Below, in pieces: positions 7,956-15,457 of a stretch of DNA of 22,295 nt. The notes below the pieces were generated by a model. The model worked only from the letters and a program-made list of their open reading frames with translations, was not told the DNA's origin and searched no databases. Position numbers and translations under genes: made by a program. Position 1 is the stretch's first letter. Each line of letters starts with the position of its first letter. This stretch comes from Succinivibrionaceae bacterium UBA3769 (GTDB lineage: Bacteria; Pseudomonadota; Gammaproteobacteria; Enterobacterales; Succinivibrionaceae), in assembly GCA_002372325.1 (NCBI GenBank), contig DFFT01000178.1:1-22295 (forward strand), written 5' to 3'.

Positions 7956-8954
7956 CTAAAACGCCGTGAAATCGTTCTTCATGATGTCCTTGATTTCATT
8001 TCCGTCAATAACCACCCGGGTAATGCAGTCTCCGAAGCCCCGGCACCAGGAGATCACCTCCGGGGTGCTCCGGCTGGTAAAGGAGAGCTCAATGCCGCCG
8101 TCCGGGAGATCCTTTATCTGCTGGCCCCGGCACCAGCTTCTTTCCTTGATGTAGGTAACGGCGCCGGAGGGCCTGAAGGTGATGGCAAAGGCCCGGAGCC
8201 GATCGTTCCAGGGGAGGCCGAAATCTCCCAGATCCGCATCCGGCACCGCAATGTCCGGAGCGGGCCTTAGAGCCTCGGCTCCGATAATGCGGTGCACCGC
8301 GAGACTGCGGAGCTTTTCCACCGTGGCAAGATCCTTCATGAGGCTGCACCCGATAACGTAGAGAGCGCTGTTCTGGCAGACGAAGCGCTTGGCGATCATT
8401 TTGAGCTCCCGGACATTGCCGCTGTTCTGGGACTTGTAGGTGATGTTCATAATGGCATGGTGCCGGATGCCGTGCTCTATTTGGGTGATGATGTGGGAGA
8501 AGGGCTCGTAGTCAATGCGTCCCTTGCTGAAAAACCGGAAATCCGGCTCAAAAACCCGCCGGTATTCGCTGTCAAAGCGTTCCTCCCCCAGCAGGGTTAC
8601 GGAGATATCCATGATAATCGCGTCCAGCCGATCTCTGAGGGAATCGCTGATATAGGGATCCGCCAGATCCCGGCAGATGCTGAGGATCCTTACCTCGTCA
8701 ATGTCCAGACCCGGAATATCCCGGCCGGAGTTCTGATACTGGTACCATTTCCGGTGGTTGTCAATGCCGGAAACCACCTGATTTCCCATGACGGATTCGA
8801 TTTCGTTCACCAGCCGGGACACGGTCTGCCGGGAACAGTTAAGCTCCTCCGCCAGATCCGAGACATAGAGGCGGCCCCGGGAGATCATTAGTCTTCTGAG
8901 CAGTCTGAGCAGTTTGTTGCCGGTGGTGGCGTCTTCATCGAGTTTTTTGGGCAT
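7956..8954 (-). CDS. WYL-domain helix-turn-helix transcriptional regulator
   Basis: The 332-aa product has the three parts of a YafY/PafC-type regulator. A DeoR-like winged helix-turn-helix lies at residues 14-60 (LYVSDLAEELNCSRQTVSRL). A WYL domain spans about 155-230, with the motif region reading LYVIG at 198-202. A C-terminal WCX extension spans about 250-320 (SRSTPEVISWCRGFGDC). In this family the WYL domain senses a ligand, sometimes a nucleotide or nucleic acid, and the HTH binds inverted repeats near the gene itself. AGGAGA lies 5 bases before the ATG. It is divergent from the GTPase-kinase operon, with 406 bases between, so it is a candidate regulator of that operon and of itself. 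WYL regulators often neighbour phage-defence loci (BrxR, CapW), but many are general regulators. Confidence 0.9.
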   Translation of the reverse strand: MPKKLDEDATTGNKLLRLLRRLMISRGRLYVSDLAEELNCSRQTVSRLVNEIESVMGNQVVSGIDNHRKWYQYQNSGRDIPGLDIDEVRILSICRDLADPYISDSLRDRLDAIIMDISVTLLGEERFDSEYRRVFEPDFRFFSKGRIDYEPFSHIITQIEHGIRHHAIMNITYKSQNSGNVRELKMIAKRFVCQNSALYVIGCSLMKDLATVEKLRSLAVHRIIGAEALRPAPDIAVPDADLGDFGLPWNDRLRAFAITFRPSGAVTYIKERSWCRGQQIKDLPDGGIELSFTSRSTPEVISWCRGFGDCITRVVIDGNEIKDIMKNDFTAF

Positions 8955-9360
8955 GCTGTCTCCTGTGAGCTTTCTCCGGAGCGCAGTCTCTCAAACCTGC
9001 GGCGGCAAAGCGGTTTTAATTATGTCAGTCCGTGATGTAAGAGGGGAGTGTCAGCGCTGACCGAAAAGCATCCTTTATCGCCTGCATTTTCGGATTCCCC
9101 GCTCAGCCGCTCTCCCCCTAAACGTCATTCTGAAATTATTATAAGGCGGCAACTGTTCATCTTATGGAACGACGTTAAATTATACTGATCCCATGATAGT
9201 TTGATATTTCGCCGGATAAAGGATTATGCTGACAGTTTGTGAAGCAAACGGCGTTTTTACTATCGGAGGTTTATTTTTCGGGGGGAGAAGGTTCCCGTCC
9301 GGCGATAATACCAGAAGAAATTCGCGGAAATTTTCGGGAAGAGAGAAGGAGAGCGCCACA
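8955..9360. other. Divergent promoter region of regulator and GTPase-kinase operon
   Basis: This 406-base gap is AT-rich in the middle. It holds the perfect palindrome at 9050-9061, a CATAAT -10 candidate for the regulator on the minus strand (9019-9024) and a TATACT -10 candidate for the operon on the plus strand (9181-9186). None has a good -35, which could fit activator control. AACGTC (9121-9126) recurs inverted as GACGTT (9171-9176). The open frame can be extended upstream to an ATG at 9226, but that N-terminus is unlike protein and has no proper ribosome site. Confidence 0.45.
9050..9061. promoter_or_regulatory. Palindromic operator candidate (GTCAGCGCTGAC)
   Basis: GTCAGCGCTGAC is a perfect 12-base palindrome about 95 bases upstream of the WYL regulator start and 26 bases upstream of its -10 candidate. 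A half-site-like TGTCAG also occurs at 9023-9028. Palindromes at such positions are commonly bound by dimeric HTH regulators; binding by this WYL protein is inferred. Confidence 0.35.
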
Positions 9361-10491
9361 ATGATGGAAGCTTTGGATATCAGCGGCATGAAAAAGGATT
9401 TTGCCGCGCAGATGGACAGGTTTATGAACGGGCTGGATCGGCCCCGGATCCTGGTGGCCGGAGCCACGGGAGCCGGCAAAAGCACTCTGGCCAATCTGGT
9501 TCTGGGCTGCGAGGTCTGCAAGATCGGTTCCGGACGCCCGGTAACCCATGGCATCAAGGAACACAGCCTCCCCGGAGTGCCGGTGATTGTCTATGACTCT
9601 GAGGGCTATGAAACCGGAGCCGCTCTGGATAAATCCGCTTCCGGTGACTCCGCGCAGGCCTACTGGAGTCTCATGGAGGGCTTTGTTAACGAGCATGACG
9701 ACCTCATGGAGCCGGTGGATGCCATCTGGTACTGCATCAGCCAGCCGGGATGCCGGGTTACCGATGCGGACCTTCGGGTGATCCGGGGTTTTCGGGAACT
9801 CAGGAGACCTCTGGCCGTGGTGCTGACTCAGGCGGACGTGTCTGATGAGGAAACCGCAGGCAGCCTCAAAAAGGTCATTGCCGAAAGCTGCGGGGCCGCT
9901 ATCCCGGTGTTTGAGAGCTCCTCCGATATGACCCTTCCTTTGGAACGGGGCATAGCCGAGCTTTACGAATGGACCTTGAACAGCCTCGAGGAATCCCGCC
10001 GGGAATCCTTCGTGATCGCCTGTCACCGGGATTTTGACAAAAAGTCCGCCCTGTGCAAAAAGTACACCGCACTGGCCGCGGCGGCGGCTTCGGCCCCGGG
10101 GCTGTCCCCCGTGCCGTTTTCCGATGCCGCCATTATCACTCCCATTCAGCTGACTCTGGTGGGACAGATCCTGTCGGTCTGGAATCTTATGGAATTCAAG
10201 AACCTTATCGGGGCGGCGGCTCTGGATGTGGTGCTCCCCATGATCGGGAAGACCGTGGCGGGGAATCTCATTAAGCTTATCCCCGGAGCCGGCAGCTTCA
10301 TCGGCGGGATGCTGAACGCTTCCGTGGCCGCCTCCCTGACCTACGGTCTCGGCATGGCCCTGAACGAGAGCTGCCAGTATCTCAGCAAAAAGACTCTGGC
10401 GGGGGAGATCCCGGATATCCGGGAGATCATAAACAGCGATTTTGCCAGGAAGGCCTTCGAGTACGCCCGTAACTACCGGAGCGAGCGCTGA
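9361..10491 (+). CDS. GTPase with DUF697-like C-terminal domain
   Basis: The 376-aa product is a TRAFAC-class GTPase of the YfjP/YeeP or 50S-ribosome-binding GTPase type. The P-loop is GATGAGKST (34-42), the switch I threonine is probably T62, switch II reads DSEG (79-82), and TQAD (156-159) stands where NKxD is usual. Residues about 245-340 resemble DUF697/YcjF: PVPFSDAAIITPIQ, then Gly/Ala-rich hydrophobic stretches around IPGAGSFIGGMLNASVA that could associate with membrane. I chose the ATG at 9361 because AAGGAG lies 9 bases upstream and the product then begins just before the GTPase fold. The kinase gene follows after 52 bases on the same strand, so the two are probably co-transcribed. 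Substrates or effectors are unknown. Confidence 0.85.
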   Translation: MMEALDISGMKKDFAAQMDRFMNGLDRPRILVAGATGAGKSTLANLVLGCEVCKIGSGRPVTHGIKEHSLPGVPVIVYDSEGYETGAALDKSASGDSAQAYWSLMEGFVNEHDDLMEPVDAIWYCISQPGCRVTDADLRVIRGFRELRRPLAVVLTQADVSDEETAGSLKKVIAESCGAAIPVFESSSDMTLPLERGIAELYEWTLNSLEESRRESFVIACHRDFDKKSALCKKYTALAAAAASAPGLSPVPFSDAAIITPIQLTLVGQILSVWNLMEFKNLIGAAALDVVLPMIGKTVAGNLIKLIPGAGSFIGGMLNASVAASLTYGLGMALNESCQYLSKKTLAGEIPDIREIINSDFARKAFEYARNYRSER

Positions 10492-10543
10492 ATCGGGGTC
10501 GGAGGCGAGGGTTGCGGCCAGAGGAAGTTTTAAGGAGTCATAA

Positions 10544-13500
10544 ATGTCTGAATCGCCAGAAAAATCAGCGGGGAAAATTCCGGAAACGAAGCTCAATGCT
10601 GATTTTATCGGCAAGCTGGAGGCCACCCGGCTTAATACCCGGCTTCAGGAAATGCCGGATATTTCGGGAATGACTCTGGGAAGCTGCCATGTGGACTCCC
10701 GGATGAACGTGGTTTCGGGTGAGGCGGATATCTATCGCTGCCATGACGAGGCGGGACGGGAGCTCATTCTCAAGCTGTACCGAAGGGAAGAGGCTCTCAA
10801 GCCCGATGTGGTGGCCCGGCTTCAGGAGATCCGGAGTCCCTGCGTGGCTCCGGTGCTGGAGTTCGGGGAGTACCAGAGACATCAGTATATCGTGCGTCCC
10901 TTTTACCGCTATCCCAACCTGGCCGAGGTGCTCCGGGACGGGAAACGCTTCACCCTGGAGGAGCTCCGCTCTCTTATTATCCCCTCGGTGGCCGACGGTC
11001 TCAGAACCGTCCACGAGGCGGGGATATTGCACCGGGATCTCAAGCCGGCCAACATGATCCCCGATGACTCCGGCCAGCATATCGTGCTCATTGACTTCGG
11101 CATCAGCGCCGATGCCCGGGACAGATCCCTGGTGTTTTCCAGCACCGGCATGACTCCCTGCTATGCCGCTCCCGAGGCTCTCCGGGGCGGGTATCTCCGG
11201 GAGACGGATTACTATGCCCTGGGGATCTCCCTCTTTGAGCTTTATACCGGATCTGTGCCCTTTCAGGAGACGGCAAATCCGGATTACCGGGGCGATCAGG
11301 GCGGGCTTTCTCTCATGCCGCTCCTGCACCGCATTGAGTTTCCGGAGGGCTTCCCGGAGGATCTCCGGGAGCTGGTGCTGGGCCTCACGTACGTGGATCT
11401 TACCCACAGAAACGAGCCCCGGAACCCTAACCGCCGCTGGGGGGATCAGGAGATCCGGAAGTGGCTGAACCATGAGTCACAGCCGGTGCCGGGAGAACAG
11501 GGCGGGGGCTTTGCTTCCGGCGTGTTTCTCCCGTACCGCTTCCGGAATCAGCAGTATCTTACCCCGGAGGATTTGGCCCGGGCTCTCCTTAAGGATCCGG
11601 ACGCCGGCATTCTGGAACTGGGGCGGGGCATTCTCGCCCATCATTTCGGGTACTCAAGTCCCGAGATGGCCGCTCTCTGCCAGAAGGCGCAGGATCGGAT
11701 GACCCATGACAAAGCCGGAAACCGCGAGATCCTGAAGCGGCTCTGCTATGAACTGGCGCCGGATCTCAGATCTCTCTTTCTGGGGGGCCGGGAGTTTGCG
11801 GATCTGAGCTCTCTGGGCGAGGAGGCGGTACGGGCCGCCGCAAGAACAAAGTCTCAGGAATACGGCGGGGCCGCCCCTGAAGTCCGGGATGAGGATGCGG
11901 CTCTTCTCAATGATTTCCGGGAGTTTATCAGGGGGGATCTGGCCTCGTTTTTCTGCGGCGAAAGATCCGAATCCCCCCCTGCAAACACGGCAGAAAACCC
12001 GGCAGGGGAGTCCGGGGATCCGGCCCCCAAATCCGGTCTCAGGACTCTTCTTGATAACCTTAGAAGGATGCTGGCGGAGGACAGCCTTCCCGGGACGGAT
12101 CTCGCTCTCCTCTTCGGTTATGCGGTTTCCGGCAACCGGGAGCTTTCTCTGGGCGGACAATATTATCCCGATCCCCAAGCTGCGGCGGCGGAGCTTGATG
12201 CCTTAAGAGCGCAGGATCCCGGGGCCGCTCTTAAGAGAATCGGGGAGCTTCGGGACGAGCTTCAGTTTTATGAAAAGGCCTTTCCGGATCCGGAATCCCG
12301 GGCTCTTATCAGCGGCATGCTGGCCGATGTCCGGCGGGCGGTGTTCCGGAGCAGGCAGGAAAAAGGATCCGGCGCGGTTTCCTCAGGCCGGGATCCCGAG
12401 TATCAGTGCGGCAGCCCGGAGGGGCTTCTGGAGCTTATCAGGACGGCCCCGGCTTCGGAAAGGCCCTATATAGTCCGGCGGCTTTCTCAGGGCTATGCCG
12501 CAGCCCTCCGGGACGTGTCTGAAAAGGTCTGGAAATCCGATGTTTTTGAGAAGGTGCGGGAAATGACACAGGAGATAATAAGCGTAGGGGAATACCTCTT
12601 CAGTTCGCATGAGGAGTTTCAGGAATTTGCCCGGGATTTAATCCGGCAGGGGGAACAGAATCCCCGCTACCTCCGGGATTTTGTCCGCACTCACCGGGAA
12701 GCTTTCAGCAGTCTCGGAGCCCGGGAAGACCTTAAAGAGGGGGCGACACTGGCCCGGGAGCTCATCACGGCGGCGGACAGGGTGATCACTCTGGACTATT
12801 ATGCGTTTCCCTCGCTGGACGGGCTGGCGGCTTTTCTTCAGGAGCTCCGGGAACGGGAGACCAGGAGGCCGGGGCTTATGAGGGATTTCGCCCGGGCCCA
12901 CCGTTCTTCCCTGGAGGATCTTGCGAGCATTCCCGGCATTTCCGCTCTCGTGAGGGAGCTTCTTAAGGCCGCCGATACGATTCTTCCGGAGGGGGAAATC
13001 ATGCTTAACGGCGTGCGCTATCCCTATATGAGTCCCGGAGATATCGTCCCCCTGGGAACCTTCCGGTTTTCTCATGACAAGCCGGCAGCGTCTCTGGAAT
13101 GGCTGGTGATCCGGAGATCCGGGGATCAGGCTCTCCTTCTTTCCCGCTATGGCATTGACGCCCGGCCCTTTCACGGGACGCATCAGGATATCGTCTGGGA
13201 AATGTGCGATCTTCGGGCCTGGCTTAACGGGGAGTTCTGGGAGCGGGCGTTTTCGGAAAAGGAAAAGAAGCTCATTATGGTAACCCGGCTGGAAACTCCG
13301 GGATCCGCCGCGCAGGGCACCACCGGAGGAGATGTCACCGCTGACCGCATTTTCTGTCTCAGCGCCGCCGAGGTCAGAGAGTGGCTCCGGGAAAAAAGCT
13401 GGCGGATCTGCGAGCCCACTCCCTATGCCCGGAGCCGGAACTGCCGCGCGGGGCTTAACGGCGCCTCCTTCTGGTGGCTCCGGAATCCCGGAGGACTCCA

Positions 13501-13615
13501 GAACAAGGCCGCCGGCGTGGGAGAAACCGGAGCTTTAAGCTCTGGCGGCAACTATGCGGATTATGCCGGAGCTGTGGTACGTCCCGCCATGCGGATAACC
13601 GTGCCGGAGCAGTAA
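10544..13615 (+). CDS. Serine/threonine protein kinase with C-terminal DUF6273 domain
   Basis: This 1023-aa protein has an N-terminal Hanks-type kinase domain (about 45-310). The ATP-binding lysine is probably K77, the catalytic loop is HRDLKPAN (163-170, D165 and N170), DFG is at 184-186 and APE at 209-211. The glycine loop is reduced (VVSGEADIYRC), as in some bacterial kinases, but all catalytic residues are present, so it is probably active. Residues 310-815 are helical and charged, with no recognised domain. The last 200 residues (about 820-1020) match DUF6273, with WEMCDLRAWLN, FWWLRNPG and a terminal VRPAMRI. No signal peptide or membrane helix is seen, so the whole protein should be cytoplasmic, unlike PASTA-type kinases. 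AAGGAG lies 6 bases before the ATG. It is second gene of the GTPase operon. Substrates are unknown; the GTPase is an obvious candidate. Confidence 0.9.
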   Translation: MSESPEKSAGKIPETKLNADFIGKLEATRLNTRLQEMPDISGMTLGSCHVDSRMNVVSGEADIYRCHDEAGRELILKLYRREEALKPDVVARLQEIRSPCVAPVLEFGEYQRHQYIVRPFYRYPNLAEVLRDGKRFTLEELRSLIIPSVADGLRTVHEAGILHRDLKPANMIPDDSGQHIVLIDFGISADARDRSLVFSSTGMTPCYAAPEALRGGYLRETDYYALGISLFELYTGSVPFQETANPDYRGDQGGLSLMPLLHRIEFPEGFPEDLRELVLGLTYVDLTHRNEPRNPNRRWGDQEIRKWLNHESQPVPGEQGGGFASGVFLPYRFRNQQYLTPEDLARALLKDPDAGILELGRGILAHHFGYSSPEMAALCQKAQDRMTHDKAGNREILKRLCYELAPDLRSLFLGGREFADLSSLGEEAVRAAARTKSQEYGGAAPEVRDEDAALLNDFREFIRGDLASFFCGERSESPPANTAENPAGESGDPAPKSGLRTLLDNLRRMLAEDSLPGTDLALLFGYAVSGNRELSLGGQYYPDPQAAAAELDALRAQDPGAALKRIGELRDELQFYEKAFPDPESRALISGMLADVRRAVFRSRQEKGSGAVSSGRDPEYQCGSPEGLLELIRTAPASERPYIVRRLSQGYAAALRDVSEKVWKSDVFEKVREMTQEIISVGEYLFSSHEEFQEFARDLIRQGEQNPRYLRDFVRTHREAFSSLGAREDLKEGATLARELITAADRVITLDYYAFPSLDGLAAFLQELRERETRRPGLMRDFARAHRSSLEDLASIPGISALVRELLKAADTILPEGEIMLNGVRYPYMSPGDIVPLGTFRFSHDKPAASLEWLVIRRSGDQALLLSRYGIDARPFHGTHQDIVWEMCDLRAWLNGEFWERAFSEKEKKLIMVTRLETPGSAAQGTTGGDVTADRIFCLSAAEVREWLREKSWRICEPTPYARSRNCRAGLNGASFWWLRNPGGLQNKAAGVGETGALSSGGNYADYAGAVVRPAMRITVPEQ

Positions 13616-13635
13616 AAGACGGCCATTCTGCCGTT
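13614..13635 (-). terminator. Terminator between converging kinase and repeat-protein genes
   Basis: Read on the minus strand, AACGGC and GCCGTC pair around a 6-base loop (13618-13635) and are followed by TTTT, which overlaps the kinase stop codon. It terminates the minus-strand repeat-protein gene 17 bases after its stop. The same hairpin lacks a T-run on the plus strand, so it may serve the kinase operon poorly. Confidence 0.6.
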
Positions 13636-13651
13636 GTCCGGCGTGAAACTC

Positions 13652-15337
13652 CTATTTAGCCCAGTCCGGAACAGGGTGGCGAAAACCTTTAGCGCCTGAC
13701 AGAAAACCGCTGGCATCGGCATTTTCGGGAATTTTCCAGTTATCCAGAGGCTGATCGAATGACAGCGTGTTCCTGAACATTGAGCTGATATTGACCGAAT
13801 TCCGGAAAGCCCATCTGTCCAGCGGCTGATTAAAAGCCTCCGTTCCCGCGAACATATCTTCCATGCCGTAAACAGACGATATGTCCCAGTCATTCAGCGG
13901 CTGATTGAATTTTTTGGCATCCCGAAACATGGCGTTCATGTTTTTGACCTTTGAGGTATTCCAGGATCCTATGGGCTGATCAAAGGAATCCGCGCTGTCA
14001 AACATCTGCGTCATATCCTCCGCTGCTGAGGTGTCCCAGGATCCGATGGGCTGGTTAAAGGCTTTTGCATGGTGAAACATGTTGAACATGCTTCTGACCT
14101 TTCCGGTATTCCAGCTGCCTATGGGCTGGTTAAAAGAGTCAGTAAACTCAAACATGCTGCTCATGTTCTCGACATTGGCGGTATTCCATTTTCCGATATC
14201 GCCGTTGAATTTCTTTGCCAGAGAAAACATGAGTTTCATGGATTTTACCTTTGAGGTGTCCCAGCCGGCGAGCGACTGGCTGAATTCCCGGTTGTTGTAA
14301 AACATCTGAGTCATATTCTCCACCCGGGAAGTATTCCAGGAGCCGATGGGCTGATTAAAGGAACTTTCGGAAAACATGCCGCTCATTGACACCGCTCTGC
14401 CGGTATCCCACCTGTCCAGAGGCTGGTTAAAATTTTTGGCCCCTGCAAACATGAAGTCCATCCTGGTTACCCGGGAGGTATCCCATTCTGCGACAGGCTG
14501 GTTGAATTTTTGGGCTCCGGCAAACATGCCCGCCATGCTTTCGACAGCGGAGGTATTCCAGGAACCGACAGGCTGATTAAAGCTTTCCGCGCCGGCAAAC
14601 ATTCCGCTCATATTGGCTACATTCCCGGTATTCCATGTCCCGACGGGCTGGTCAAAGGATTTGGCGCCCCGGAACATTTCAGACATGTCCTTGACACGGG
14701 AGGTATCCCAGCCGGCGACAGCAGAATTAAACCTTGCCGCTCCCCCGAACATAAATGCCATGGTTTCAGCCCGGGATGTATCCCAGTCCAGCGGCTGATT
14801 AAAGTTCTCCGCCCCTGCAAAAACGCCTTCCATGTCACTGATACCGGAGGTATCCTTCAGATTCACATATTCCAGATCTTTAAACCCCATAAAGGCGCAG
14901 GCCAGGGAATGCACATCGTTTCCCAGCTTTACTTCAAACCTGATCTGCCGGAGCGGACTTTTTTCGCTGGCTGCCCTGAAAGGATTCCGCTCCTGAGCGA
15001 ATTTCATGGCTTCTTTTACATCGGAACCATCCTTCGGGCAGCGGGTAAACTCATAATTTATGGTCAGAGAGTCCAGATCGTTTTCAGAAATTTTCCTGAT
15101 AAGCTCGCTGTCAATATCCGCCGGTGAATTCAGTACCGGGTTCCGTTTCCGGTACTCCGGCGATTTCCAGACATGTTCCTTCAGTAAAAAAGCGCCTGCA
15201 ACTGTTACCGCGCAAACCAGAGCTGCCAGAACAGCGCCTGCGGCCGCTGCGGCGCGGCTGCGGCCCTGTCTGGCTCCGCAGTTTCTGCAGAACAGCGAAT
15301 CATCCTCGATTTCATGAAGGCATTTTTTGCAGTGCAT
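13652..15337 (-). CDS. Zinc-ribbon, single-pass membrane DUF285 (BspA-like) repeat protein
   Basis: The 561-aa product begins with a zinc ribbon (C3, C6, C17, C20), then a basic patch and one membrane segment (about 30-52). A linker contains NPVLNSPADID and SLTINYEF. About 16 tandem repeats of 25 residues follow, consensus MFxxAxxFNQPxGxWNTSxVxxM (DUF285, PF03382-type, a leucine-rich-repeat-like solenoid). Positive-inside topology puts the zinc ribbon in the cytoplasm and the repeats in the periplasm or at the surface. BspA-like proteins elsewhere bind host or partner proteins; the ligand here is unknown. I chose the ATG at 15337, with GGAG 9 bases upstream, because it aligns with the paralog upstream; a further upstream ATG (15421) would add an unrelated 28 residues. 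The first and seventh repeats are one residue short, and the last is degenerate. Confidence 0.87.
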   Translation of the reverse strand: MHCKKCLHEIEDDSLFCRNCGARQGRSRAAAAAGAVLAALVCAVTVAGAFLLKEHVWKSPEYRKRNPVLNSPADIDSELIRKISENDLDSLTINYEFTRCPKDGSDVKEAMKFAQERNPFRAASEKSPLRQIRFEVKLGNDVHSLACAFMGFKDLEYVNLKDTSGISDMEGVFAGAENFNQPLDWDTSRAETMAFMFGGAARFNSAVAGWDTSRVKDMSEMFRGAKSFDQPVGTWNTGNVANMSGMFAGAESFNQPVGSWNTSAVESMAGMFAGAQKFNQPVAEWDTSRVTRMDFMFAGAKNFNQPLDRWDTGRAVSMSGMFSESSFNQPIGSWNTSRVENMTQMFYNNREFSQSLAGWDTSKVKSMKLMFSLAKKFNGDIGKWNTANVENMSSMFEFTDSFNQPIGSWNTGKVRSMFNMFHHAKAFNQPIGSWDTSAAEDMTQMFDSADSFDQPIGSWNTSKVKNMNAMFRDAKKFNQPLNDWDISSVYGMEDMFAGTEAFNQPLDRWAFRNSVNISSMFRNTLSFDQPLDNWKIPENADASGFLSGAKGFRHPVPDWAK

Positions 15338-15457
15338 TGTCAATTTCTCCAGTTTTTCCTCATTCGTTTTCAGCCTGTAATGATTTTCCGTCGGATCTGG
15401 CTTCCCGGCCGGAAACGGCACCGGTTATGAACCCAAAAACGACCCTCACTTAAAAGT

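Noticed and set aside
9226..9360. Extension of the GTPase to an ATG at 9226
   Set aside because: The added 45 residues precede the GTPase fold without a known domain, and spacing to a ribosome site is too short. The ATG at 9361 has AAGGAG at proper distance.
9271..10626. A 451-codon minus-strand open frame opposite the GTPase
   Set aside because: It is a shadow of the motif-bearing GTPase and overlaps the kinase start; its composition (His, Gly, Asp-rich) is not protein-like.
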